Positions 31,805-39,222 of a stretch of 64,000 nt of DNA are shown one piece after another. Position 1 is the first letter of the stretch, and each line of letters begins with the position of its first letter. The stretch spans positions 186,001-250,000 of the forward strand of contig NZ_SOZH01000008.1 of assembly GCF_004519295.1 (NCBI RefSeq), written 5' to 3'. The notes below the pieces were generated by a model. The model searched no databases and was not told where the DNA came from. It saw only the letters and a program-made list of their open reading frames with translations. Made by a program: the position numbers and the translations under genes. The stretch comes from Cellulosimicrobium funkei. Lineage in GTDB: Bacteria > Actinomycetota > Actinomycetes > Actinomycetales > Cellulomonadaceae.

Positions 31805-32347
31805 TCACCCCGGCGGGGCGGCGACCTCGATCGTCGCGACCGACGGTCCGCCGCACTCCGAGTCGGCACCGTCCGCGCTCTCCCACGTCGGGTCGATCTC
31901 GCGCTCGACGACGACGTCGCCCGAGGTGACCTCGACGACACGGACGACGACCGTGCCGACCGGACCGTTCAGCGCGGACCCGGTCCACTCGCCGACGGAC
32001 GGCGCGTCCTGCGCCTCTCCGCTCGGCTCGGGCGAGGTCTCGACGGCCTGGGGCGGGACCGGGTCGACCGGATCGACCGGGATCGTCGTGGGGGCCGGCT
32101 CCGGGCCGGGCCGGAGCGTACCGTCGCGCACGAGCGCGCAGGGGTCGACGCCGACGCAGGCCACCGTGACGCCGTACGCGTCGCGGTCCGGCCAGGAGTC
32201 GTCGAGCCGGACCTCCAGGCGAGCCGAGTACCCGACCGCCGGGCACGCGGTGACCAGACCTCCCGGACCGCTGCACGCCGGGAGCACGGCGACGAGCAGC
32301 GCACCGGCCAGGCCGTGCGCGCGCCGTCGCGCTCGTGCGGTGCTCAC
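31805..32347 (-). CDS. Putative lipoprotein of unknown function
   Basis: 180 residues. A short signal peptide ends in the lipobox VLPAC with Cys25. The mature part has several cysteines (TACPAVGYS, VACVGVDPCALV, SECGGPS) that could pair, and a central Pro/Thr/Val linker (PAPTTIPVDPVDPVPP). GTG start behind AGAGGGGA is preferred over upstream starts because the signal peptide then begins at once. No domain recognised; a cell-surface role is the only supported statement. Confidence 0.75.
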   Translation of the reverse strand: MSTARARRRAHGLAGALLVAVLPACSGPGGLVTACPAVGYSARLEVRLDDSWPDRDAYGVTVACVGVDPCALVRDGTLRPGPEPAPTTIPVDPVDPVPPQAVETSPEPSGEAQDAPSVGEWTGSALNGPVGTVVVRVVEVTSGDVVVEREIDPTWESADGADSECGGPSVATIEVAAPPG

Positions 32348-32453
32348 CGACGTCCCCTCTCGCGGGCCCGCCCGCCCGTCGGGCCCTCGTCCACTCTGTG
32401 TCACGGACGGCCCGCGCCTTGCACCACGGCGCACGTCCCCCCTCGACGAGCCT

Positions 32454-32515
32454 GCCGAGACGTGAGAAGTGGCCCCTGACCCGCGCGTCGCGGGGGCCAC
32501 TTCTCACGTCTCGGC
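32454..32515. terminator. 23-bp perfect hairpin upstream of the lipoprotein gene
   Basis: The arms 32454-32476 and 32493-32515 are perfectly complementary over 23 base pairs, with a 16-base loop. The right arm contains the stop codon (32504-32506) of the methyltransferase gene, so coding sequence and terminator overlap. No T-tract. Confidence 0.85.
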
Positions 32516-33376
32516 GGGGAGCGTCCCGACGACGATCGTCGCGCCAATGTCGTCGTCCCGGACGACGCGCGCGACCAGCCCGGCGCGGCCGAGCACCGCG
32601 ACGGCGCCCGCTGCCTGACGCTCGCCGGACTCGGTGAGCAGGTGCCCGCCGGGGGCGAGCCAGGCGGGCGCCTCGGCCGCGACGCGGCGCAGCACGTCCA
32701 GCCCGTCGCCGCCGCCGTCGAGGGCGACGTGCGCTTCGTGGTCGCGCGCCTCGCGCGGCAGCAGCGGGATCTCGCCCGACGGCACGTACGGCACGTTGGC
32801 GAGGAGGAGGTCGACCCGCCCGCGCAGACCGGCGGGCAGAGGGTCGAAGAGGTCGCCCGCGGACGCGGTCCCGCCGACGGCCGCGACGTTCCGCGCCGCG
32901 CACGCGACCGCGGCCGGGTCCACGTCGCTCGCGTGCAGCGCGACGGTCTCGTCGCCGCCGAGGCCCACCGCGGTCGCGAGCCCCAGTGCCCCGGCGCCGC
33001 AGCACAGGTCGACGACGACCGTCCGGCCGTCCGGGCCACCCTCCGGACGACCGCCGGGGCCGCTGCCCGGGCCGCCGTCGGACAGCCACGCCGGGCGCCT
33101 GGCCCGCCGCCCGAGCGCGACCGCCTCGTCGACGAGCAGCGTGGTGCGCTGGCGCGGCACGAACACCCCGGGGTCGACGGCGACCCGCAGCCGGTGGAAG
33201 TCGACGTACCCGAGGACGTGCTCGAGCGGCTCGCCCGCGACCCGGCGCGCGACGAGCTCCTCGAGGTGCGCGGCGTCGTCGGCCCGCTCGGCGAGGAGCG
33301 CGGCCTCGTCCTCCGCGAAGACGCACCCGGCGGCACGCAGGCGGGCGGTGAGGTCGTCGAGCCGGCTCTGGTCCAC
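32504..33376 (-). CDS. PrmC/HemK-like N5-glutamine methyltransferase paralogue
   Basis: 290-residue class I SAM-dependent methyltransferase. The SAM site is VVDLCCGAGALGLATAV, acidic turn HASDVDPAAV, and catalytic NVPY (LLLANVPYVPSGEIPLLP), a variant of the NPPY of PrmC that methylates release-factor glutamines. The N-terminal helical region (VAGEPLEHVLGYVDFHRL) also follows PrmC. A Gly/Pro-rich insert lies near residues 99-117. PrmC proper is usually next to prfA; it is not here, so this is likely a paralogue with another target. GTG start. Confidence 0.87.
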   Translation of the reverse strand: MDQSRLDDLTARLRAAGCVFAEDEAALLAERADDAAHLEELVARRVAGEPLEHVLGYVDFHRLRVAVDPGVFVPRQRTTLLVDEAVALGRRARRPAWLSDGGPGSGPGGRPEGGPDGRTVVVDLCCGAGALGLATAVGLGGDETVALHASDVDPAAVACAARNVAAVGGTASAGDLFDPLPAGLRGRVDLLLANVPYVPSGEIPLLPREARDHEAHVALDGGGDGLDVLRRVAAEAPAWLAPGGHLLTESGERQAAGAVAVLGRAGLVARVVRDDDIGATIVVGTLPAET

Positions 33377-33454
33377 GCTCCGGACGGTACTCCGGGTATC
33401 GCCGCCCGGGGACCGCCGACCGATCCCGGCGACCGATCCCGGCGACGCTGACCG

Positions 33455-34531
33455 TCAGTCGCGCAGGAGCGGGAGGAGCCGGGTGCCCTGGCGCTCGATC
33501 TCGCGCAGGTACGGGGTGTCGGACAGGACGAAGTGCGTGACGCCGAGGTCCTGGTAGCGCCGCAGCGACTTCGCGACGTCGCCCGCCGAGCCGACGAGCC
33601 ACGTCGTGCCCGCTCCCCCGCCGCCGAACCAGCCCGGGGCGGTCCACAGGTTGTCGTCGAGCACCTCGCCCCGCTCGGCCAGGTCGAGCAGGCGCTGCTG
33701 CCCGACAGCCGTGCTCCGCCCCCGGTCGCGGGCCGACCACGCCTCGCGCTCCGGCGACCGGGCCGCGAGCTGCGCGACCTTCGCCTCGGCGTCGGCCCAC
33801 GCCTCCTCGGTCGTGTCCCGCACGAACGTCGTGACGCGCAGCCCGAACTCGAGCGGTGCGTGCTCACGGCCGAGCTCGGCGCTCAGCCGCCTCAGCCGGT
33901 CGATGCGCTCGGCGATCCCGTCGAGCGGCTCGCCCCAGAAGAGCTGTACGTCGGCCTCGGTCGCCGCGACGCGCTCCGCCGCCTCCGAGGCGCCGCCGAA
34001 GTAGATCCGCGGGTGGGCGCGGTCGCCGCGGACGACGGGCCGCGGCCCCAGCGACGAGCGCGTCACCGAGAAGTGCTGGCCCGCGTACGTGACCTCCTCC
34101 TGCGTCCACAGCCTGCGGACGATCTGCAGGAACTCGCGCGTGCGGGCGTAGCGGTGCGCCGGGTCGGCCTCGCCGTCGCCGTACGCCTCCTGCCCGTCGG
34201 TGCCGGACACGATGTTGACGCGCAGCCGGCCCCCGCTGAGGTGGTCGAGGGTCGCGGCGGCGGACGCGAAGTGCGCGGGCCGCCAGAACCCGGGCCGGAT
34301 CGCGACGAGCGGCTCGAACGTCGTGGTGCGGGCGGCGAGCGCCGTCGCGACCGTGAACGTGTCGGGACGCCCCCAGCTCGTCCCGAGCAGCGCGCCCGCG
34401 AACCCGTGGCGTTCCAGGGCGTGCGCGTGGCTCGTCAGGGTGTCGAGGCTGTTGTGGTCCTCGGTGGTGTCGTCGCCGCGGTGCCCCGGCCGCACCTGGT
34501 TCGGGATGTACCAGAGGTGCTCCGCGCTCAT
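33455..34531 (-). CDS. ssuD: FMN-dependent alkanesulfonate-type monooxygenase (SsuD-like)
   Basis: 358-residue luciferase-fold monooxygenase that uses FMNH2 and O2 to split a sulfonate into sulfite and an aldehyde. SsuD-type stretches are LAARTTTFEPLVAIRPGFWRP, HLSGGRLRVNIVSG, GDGEADPAHRYARTREFLQIV and YAGQHFSV. Last gene of the operon binding protein, permease, ATPase, monooxygenase, monooxygenase. Its ATG overlaps the preceding stop (ATGA). No flavin reductase gene is in the operon, so reduced FMN must come from elsewhere. Confidence 0.9.
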   Translation of the reverse strand: MSAEHLWYIPNQVRPGHRGDDTTEDHNSLDTLTSHAHALERHGFAGALLGTSWGRPDTFTVATALAARTTTFEPLVAIRPGFWRPAHFASAAATLDHLSGGRLRVNIVSGTDGQEAYGDGEADPAHRYARTREFLQIVRRLWTQEEVTYAGQHFSVTRSSLGPRPVVRGDRAHPRIYFGGASEAAERVAATEADVQLFWGEPLDGIAERIDRLRRLSAELGREHAPLEFGLRVTTFVRDTTEEAWADAEAKVAQLAARSPEREAWSARDRGRSTAVGQQRLLDLAERGEVLDDNLWTAPGWFGGGGAGTTWLVGSAGDVAKSLRRYQDLGVTHFVLSDTPYLREIERQGTRLLPLLRD

Positions 34532-35937
34532 GCGAAGGCCCCCTCGACGACTCGTGCCCCGCCGTCGGACGACGTCCCGGCGGGGGCCGCGTCCGTGTAG
34601 CGGTTGGCGGGCCGTTCGAGCCCGTAGTGCTCGCGCAGCGTCCGGCCCTCGTACTCGGTGCGGAACAGGCCGCGCTCGCGCAGCACGGGCAGCACGTGCT
34701 CGACGAACTGCTCGAGCCCCGACGGCAGCACCGCAGGCATGATGTTGAACCCGTCGGCGGCCTCGGCGTCGTACCAGTCCTGGAGCGCGTCGGCGACCTG
34801 CTCGGGCGTGCCGGCGAACGTGCGGTGGCCCCGCCCGCCGCCGAGGCGCCCGATGAGCTGGCGCACCGTGAGCCGCTCGCGGCGCGCGAGCTCGACGATC
34901 AGCGTGTACCGGCTCTTGGCCCCCTCGATCTCGTCCTCGGTGGGCAGGCCGTCGGGCAGCTCGCGGTCGAGCGGCAGGTCCTCGGGCGCGAGGCGCAGCG
35001 TCTTCGCGAGCTGGGCGCGCGCGTACTCGGGGACGATGAGCTCGTCGAGCTCGCGCTCCCGCGCGAGCGCCGCCGCCTCCGTGGACCCGATGACGGGGAC
35101 GATGCCGGGCAGGATCTTCACCGTGCCCGGGTCCCGCCCGACGGCGACCGCCCGGGCCTTGAGGTCGGAGTAGAACGCCTGGGCGTCGGCGAGCGTCTGG
35201 TGCGCGGTGAACACGGCCTCGGCGTAGCGCGCGGCGAGGTCCTTGCCGTCCTCGGACGACCCGGCCTGCACGATGAGCGGGCGCGCCTGCGGCGAGCGCG
35301 GCGTCGTGAGCGCGCCGTGCACGGAGAAGTGGGTGCCGACGTGCGCGGGCCCGTGGATCTTGGCCGGGTCCGCCCAGACGCCCGCGGCCTTGTCGGCGAG
35401 CACGGCGTCGTCCTCCCACGAGTCCCAGAGCCGGAACGCGACGTCGAGGAACTCGGCCGCGCGCTCGTACCGCACGGCGTGCGCCGGCTGGTCGTCGAGG
35501 CCGAAGTTCCGCGCGATCTCCGGCCCGGCCGTCGTGACGACGTTCCACCCGGCGCGGCCGCCCGAGACGTGGTCGATCGACGCGAAGCGCCGCGCGAGGT
35601 TGTAGGGCGAGTTGTACGTCGTCGACGCCGTCGCGATGAGGCCGATGTGCTCGGTCACGGTCGCGATCGCCGTCAGGACGATGAGCGGGTCGAGCGAGCC
35701 CGCCGGGCGGCGCCCGACGTCGGACCGCAGCCCGGGGCCGTCCGCGAAGAAGATCGAGTCGAGCTTCCCCGCCTCCGCGACCTGCGCGAGGCGCTGCAGG
35801 TGCGCGATGTTCGTCGAGGTCCACGACGGGTCGCTCTCGGGCAGGCGCCACGACGCCTCGTGGTGGCCCGTGCTCATGAGGAACGCGTTGAGGTGCAGGC
35901 GGCCGGGGCGGTGGCCCGAGGAGGCGTGGCGGGTCAT
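34528..35937 (-). CDS. FMN-dependent monooxygenase of the NtaA/SnaA/DszA family
   Basis: 469-residue luciferase-like flavin monooxygenase. Diagnostic segments are HLNAFLMSTGHHEASWRLP, FFADGPGLR, TTYNSPYNLARRFASIDHVSGGRAGWNVVTT and PLIVQAGSSEDGKDLAAR. Relatives oxidise nitrilotriacetate, sulfones or dimethyl sulfide. In a sulfonate operon a sulfur-bearing substrate is likely, complementing the SsuD-like enzyme. ATG overlaps the ATPase stop. The substrate cannot be fixed from sequence alone. Confidence 0.9.
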   Translation of the reverse strand: MTRHASSGHRPGRLHLNAFLMSTGHHEASWRLPESDPSWTSTNIAHLQRLAQVAEAGKLDSIFFADGPGLRSDVGRRPAGSLDPLIVLTAIATVTEHIGLIATASTTYNSPYNLARRFASIDHVSGGRAGWNVVTTAGPEIARNFGLDDQPAHAVRYERAAEFLDVAFRLWDSWEDDAVLADKAAGVWADPAKIHGPAHVGTHFSVHGALTTPRSPQARPLIVQAGSSEDGKDLAARYAEAVFTAHQTLADAQAFYSDLKARAVAVGRDPGTVKILPGIVPVIGSTEAAALARERELDELIVPEYARAQLAKTLRLAPEDLPLDRELPDGLPTEDEIEGAKSRYTLIVELARRERLTVRQLIGRLGGGRGHRTFAGTPEQVADALQDWYDAEAADGFNIMPAVLPSGLEQFVEHVLPVLRERGLFRTEYEGRTLREHYGLERPANRYTDAAPAGTSSDGGARVVEGAFA

Positions 35938-36752
35938 GCGGCGGTGTCCTTCCGGTCGGGGGTGGTCGGGGCGTCGCGGACGACGCCGAGCGCGTCGAGC
36001 AGCTCGGTGCGGAGCCGGGCGAAGCGGGGGTCGGCGGGGTCGCGGGCCTCGGTGGGGCCGTAGCTCCGGTCGACGCGGCGCTCGGCCGCGATCCGCCCCT
36101 CGTCGAGCACGACGACGCGGTCCGCGAGCACGATCGCCTCGTCCACGTCGTGCGTGACGAGCAGGACCGCGGGGCGGTGCCGCGCGCACAGGTCGCGCAG
36201 CAGGGCGTGCATCCGGATGCGCGTCAGGGCGTCGAGCGCGCCGAACGGCTCGTCGGCGAGCAGGAGCCGCGGCGAGCGCACGAGCGAACGGGCGAGCGAC
36301 ACGCGCTGCTGCTCGCCGCCCGAGAGCTCGTTCGGCCACGCGCGCTCGCGCCCGGCCAGGCCGACCTCCGCGAGGCTCGCGCGGCCGGCGTCCCGCGCGG
36401 CGCTCCGCCCGCGCGCCCCGGCGTCGAGACCGAGCACCACGTTGTCCAGCACGCGCGCCCACGGGAGGAGCCGCGAGTCCTGGAAGACGACGGACACCTG
36501 GTCCGGCACGACGACCTCGCCCGAGCCCGCGACCCCGTGGTCGAGCGCGGCGAGCGCGCGCAGGAGCGTGCTCTTGCCCGAGCCGGACCGGCCCAGGATC
36601 GCGACGAACTCGCCGTCGTCCACGGTGAGGTCGAGGTGGTCGAGGATGCGCTGCTCCCCGTACGACCGGACGAGCGAGCGGACCCGCACGGCCGCGCCCG
36701 GCGCCGTCGGGCGGGCCTCCTGCGCGGTCAGTCCTCCAGCGTGCGCCGCCAC
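35934..36752 (-). CDS. ssuB: Sulfonate/nitrate/taurine-type ABC transporter ATPase (SsuB-like)
   Basis: 272-residue ATPase. Walker A is LGRSGSGKSTLLRAL, the Q-loop VVFQDSRLLPW is characteristic of the SsuB/TauB class, signature LSGGEQQRVSLARSLV, Walker B LLLADEPFGALD and switch VTHDVDEA. Start GTG at 36752 is chosen because GAGGAGG precedes it by eight bases. This overlaps the permease gene by 25 bases. A C-terminal extension past the ATPase core (RFARLRTELLDALGV) is usual for the class. Confidence 0.92.
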   Translation of the reverse strand: MAAHAGGLTAQEARPTAPGAAVRVRSLVRSYGEQRILDHLDLTVDDGEFVAILGRSGSGKSTLLRALAALDHGVAGSGEVVVPDQVSVVFQDSRLLPWARVLDNVVLGLDAGARGRSAARDAGRASLAEVGLAGRERAWPNELSGGEQQRVSLARSLVRSPRLLLADEPFGALDALTRIRMHALLRDLCARHRPAVLLVTHDVDEAIVLADRVVVLDEGRIAAERRVDRSYGPTEARDPADPRFARLRTELLDALGVVRDAPTTPDRKDTAA

Positions 36753-37591
36753 GAGAGCACCCTCCTCTGCAGGAGGCGGACGGCGAGGTCCGCGGAGTAG
36801 CCCAGCACGCCGTAGACCACGAGGCCGACGAGGATGATCTCCGTCTGCCCGTACGTCCGGGCGAGCTCCATCATGTAGCCGATCCCGGCCGTCGCGTTGA
36901 CCTGCTCGACGACGACGAGCGCGAGCATCGACCCCGTGACCGCGAACCGCAGGCCGAGGAAGAAACCGGGCAGCGCGCCGGGCAGGATGACGCGCCGCAC
37001 GAACTGCCACCGCGAGAGCTGCACCGTCTCGGCGAGCTCGACGTAGCGGCTGTCGATCGCGCGCAGACCGTTGTGCGTGTGCAGGTAGATGGGGATGAAC
37101 ACGCCGAGCGCGATGGTGATGACCTTCATCTCCTCGCCGATGCCGAACCACAGGATGAGCAGCGGCAGGAGCGCGAGGTTGGGGATCGCGCGCTTGACCT
37201 GGATCGGGCCGTCGAGCACCGCGTCGCCCACCCGGCTCAGCCCGGCGGCCAGCGCGAGCACGACTCCCGCGACGATGCCGGCCGCGAGCCCGAGCGCGGC
37301 GCGCGTCAGGGAGACGCCGAGGTGCGCCCCGAGCTTGCCGTTCGCGACGAGCTCTGCGCCCGTCGAGACGACCGTCCACGGCGCGGACAGCACGCGCGGG
37401 TCGACGAGCCCCGTCGCGGACCCCACCGACCAGACGACCGCGAGGAGCGTGACCCCGACGAGCGCCGCGAGCGGGACCGGCCGGCCGAGCCCGAGGCGCG
37501 TGCCGCGCGGTCGCACGTCCGCCGGGGTCGACGGCGCGGCGTCGGCCCGCGGGACCGCGACGTCGACCCGGTCGACGACCGCGGCGCTCAC
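36728..37591 (-). CDS. ssuC: Sulfonate-type ABC transporter permease (SsuC-like)
   Basis: 287-residue membrane protein with about six helices. The first is PLAALVGVTLLAVVWSVG after a Pro/Arg-rich cytoplasmic tail. The ATPase-docking loop is in ELAETVQLSRWQFVRRVILPGALPGFFLGLR, typical of the SsuC/TauC family. GTG start lies within the stop of the binding-protein gene (GTGA overlap). It forms the sulfonate channel with the SsuB-like ATPase. Confidence 0.92.
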   Translation of the reverse strand: MSAAVVDRVDVAVPRADAAPSTPADVRPRGTRLGLGRPVPLAALVGVTLLAVVWSVGSATGLVDPRVLSAPWTVVSTGAELVANGKLGAHLGVSLTRAALGLAAGIVAGVVLALAAGLSRVGDAVLDGPIQVKRAIPNLALLPLLILWFGIGEEMKVITIALGVFIPIYLHTHNGLRAIDSRYVELAETVQLSRWQFVRRVILPGALPGFFLGLRFAVTGSMLALVVVEQVNATAGIGYMMELARTYGQTEIILVGLVVYGVLGYSADLAVRLLQRRVLSWRRTLED

Positions 37592-38706
37592 TGCGCGCCC
37601 CCGTCCCGCGCGGCAGCCGCCGCCTCGCCCGCGACCGGGCCGAAGCGCACGTCGAACAGGTCCGCCGCGTCGAGCGGCTGCTCGTCGAGCTCCGCCGCGA
37701 GCAGGTCGACCGTCGCCTGCGTGCGCTCGATGCCGTCGGTGAGGTCGGACGGGACGTCCGGGACTGGCGCGTGGTCGACGAGGTACTGCGCGTCCTCCTC
37801 GCTGAGCCCCTGGTCCTCGATGTAGTAGCCCTGCTTCCACTCCTCGGGGTGCTCCGCGACCCAGATCTTCGCGGCCGCCCACGCGGCGACGTACTCGCGC
37901 AGCGCCGCCGCCCTGGCCGGGTCGCGCACGACCTCGGTCGGGCCGTAGAGGTGCGACGCGTCGTCGCGCAGGTGGTGCTGGACCGACGTCGCGCCGTCGG
38001 CCTCGTACGTCGCGAGGTACCGGAAGAGCTGCGTGCCGCCGAGCGGCGCGACGTCGACCTCGCCCGCCGCGAGGGCCGTCGAGTAGACGTCGCCCGTGCT
38101 CGGGAGCTCGACGAGCTCGACGTCGTCCTGCGTGAGCCCGGCCTCCTCCAGCGCCTTGAGGACGATCGCGCCCTGCGCCTGGCCCGGGCTGAACGCGATG
38201 CGGTGACCGCGGAAGTCCTCGAGCGAGTCGAGCTCGACCCCCGGTGCCCCCGCGAACTCGTAGACCGGCGCGTCCTCCCAGTTCTCCCGGTAGACGGACG
38301 CGTAGACCTGCACGTCCAGACCCGTCCACGTCGCGTGGATCGGCGGGATCTCCGCGACGGCGCCGACGTCGAGCGACCCGGCCCGGAACGCCTCCGTCGT
38401 CGCCGGGCCGCCCGAGATGTTGGCCCACTTGATCTCGAACGAGAAGTCGCTGTCCAGGTCGTCGCCCGCGAGCTCGAACGCCTTCTGCGTGGTCGGGTCG
38501 CCGACCCGCAGGACGGTGCCCTCCGGCACCTCGGTGGGCAGCTCGGCGTCCGGGGCGAGCGTGCCGCCGTCGGTCGGGTCACCGCCCCCGGACGCCTCGG
38601 CGGTGCTGCACGCACCGGCGGCGAGGAGCGCGACGAGACCGAGCGTGACGGCCGTCGCCCTCCGGCGGCCGGGCGGTGCGGACGGACGGAGCGGGGAAGC
38701 AGGCAT
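37588..38706 (-). CDS. ssuA: Aliphatic sulfonate-binding lipoprotein (SsuA-like)
   Basis: 372 residues. The signal peptide ends with the lipobox LLAAGACS (Cys33). The mature domain has GPATTEAFRAGSLDVGAVAEIPPIHA, RIAFSPGQAQGAIVLKALEEAGL and HPEEWKQGYYIEDQGLS, as in the SsuA/NrtA/TauA class of binding proteins. First structural gene of the sulfur operon. ATG behind GAGAGGAC. The 118-base stretch between it and an upstream Cys-containing leader ORF can form alternative hairpins, suggesting cysteine-responsive attenuation. Confidence 0.91.
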   Translation of the reverse strand: MPASPLRPSAPPGRRRATAVTLGLVALLAAGACSTAEASGGGDPTDGGTLAPDAELPTEVPEGTVLRVGDPTTQKAFELAGDDLDSDFSFEIKWANISGGPATTEAFRAGSLDVGAVAEIPPIHATWTGLDVQVYASVYRENWEDAPVYEFAGAPGVELDSLEDFRGHRIAFSPGQAQGAIVLKALEEAGLTQDDVELVELPSTGDVYSTALAAGEVDVAPLGGTQLFRYLATYEADGATSVQHHLRDDASHLYGPTEVVRDPARAAALREYVAAWAAAKIWVAEHPEEWKQGYYIEDQGLSEEDAQYLVDHAPVPDVPSDLTDGIERTQATVDLLAAELDEQPLDAADLFDVRFGPVAGEAAAAARDGGAQ

Positions 38707-38776
38707 GACGGGTCCTCTCAGGGAGAGCGCACGGGAGGCACGAGGCGCGCGGGTGCCGTGCGCAGGGGTGGTGGGA

Positions 38777-38863
38777 CGGCCCGACGGCGGCCCGGGACGG
38801 CCGTCGGTCAGTGCGTCGGGGTGCTCAGCGGCACGCGGTCGGACGACACGCGGCCCGACGGCG
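38777..38863 (-). promoter_or_regulatory. Candidate transcription attenuator upstream of the sulfonate operon
   Basis: On the transcribed minus strand, the octamer CCGACGGC (38807-38800) can pair with GCCGTCGG at 38788-38781 (downstream hairpin, 11-base loop) or with the same octamer at 38862-38855, inside the leader ORF. The two competing partners belong to an exact 13-base direct repeat (38777-38789 and 38851-38863). Mutually exclusive pairing next to a leader peptide with Cys codons is the hallmark of attenuation. Chance pairing in GC-rich DNA must be excluded. Confidence 0.5.
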
Positions 38864-38959
38864 CAGGCGCGCACGCAGGGCACGACGACACGCGAGTCCG
38901 GGCACGTGCCCGGCGTCGGTGGCGGGGAGGGCGACGAGGCCCCCCGGTGTCGTCGGCAT
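38825..38959 (-). CDS. Putative Cys-containing leader peptide of the sulfonate operon
   Basis: A 44-residue ORF from ATG 38959, or 26 residues from an in-frame GTG (VPGLACRR). It is Arg-rich and ends RRRAACRPTACR, with three Cys codons in the last 23 positions. Actinobacterial sulfur-assimilation and sulfonate-uptake operons are often preceded by short ORFs ending in a Cys-Arg-rich motif of this kind. In mycobacteria such leaders are known cysteine-responsive attenuators. No clear ribosome site. Its stop is 118 bases before the binding-protein start. Confidence 0.5.
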   Translation of the reverse strand: MPTTPGGLVALPATDAGHVPGLACRRALRARLRRRAACRPTACR

Positions 38960-39045
38960 GCGGGCGACTGTGCCAGCGTGCGCAGACCCCGCAAAGGGCC
39001 GTCGCCCCCCGTCCCACGACAAGAGCAGACGTAACGCCGTGCAAC

Positions 39046-39153
39046 GGCGCCTCGCCCGCCGACCAGGCGGTCCGTGTCGGCCGAGCAGGCGATGGTGGTG
39101 CGTCGGTCGTCCCGGACGCGCCACGACCACCTGCTCGGCGGGCGAGGGGCGCC
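39046..39153. terminator. Long imperfect hairpin between clpC and the sulfur operon
   Basis: Arms 39046-39072 and 39125-39153 pair over nearly 27 positions with two mismatches and a two-base bulge. The inner sequence carries the GACCACCTGCTCGGC arm also found at 3727-3740. Lies downstream of clpC and upstream of the sulfur-operon leader, both on the minus strand. Confidence 0.5.
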
Positions 39154-39162
39154 GGGACGACG

Positions 39163-39200
39163 ACGGGCCCCGACCCTCCCGGAGGAGGATCGGGGCCCGT
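39163..39200 (-). terminator. clpC terminator hairpin
   Basis: ACGGGCCCCGA (39163-39173) and its perfect complement (39190-39200) flank a 16-base loop that itself contains a short CCTCC/GGAGG pairing, 22 bases after the clpC stop. A GC-rich intrinsic-type terminator. Confidence 0.8.
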
Positions 39201-39222
39201 GTGTCAGGCGTTCAGGAGTGCG

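Noticed and set aside
34627-36063. Long open frame on the plus strand opposite the sulfonate monooxygenases
   Set aside because: Composition is Arg/Ala/Glu-rich with no motif, and it lies antisense to a clearly conserved enzyme. Such frames are expected by chance at this GC content.
38960-39045. SAM riboswitch or T-box upstream of the sulfur operon
   Set aside because: No conserved riboswitch core sequences were recognised; the Cys leader ORF and competing stems explain the region better.
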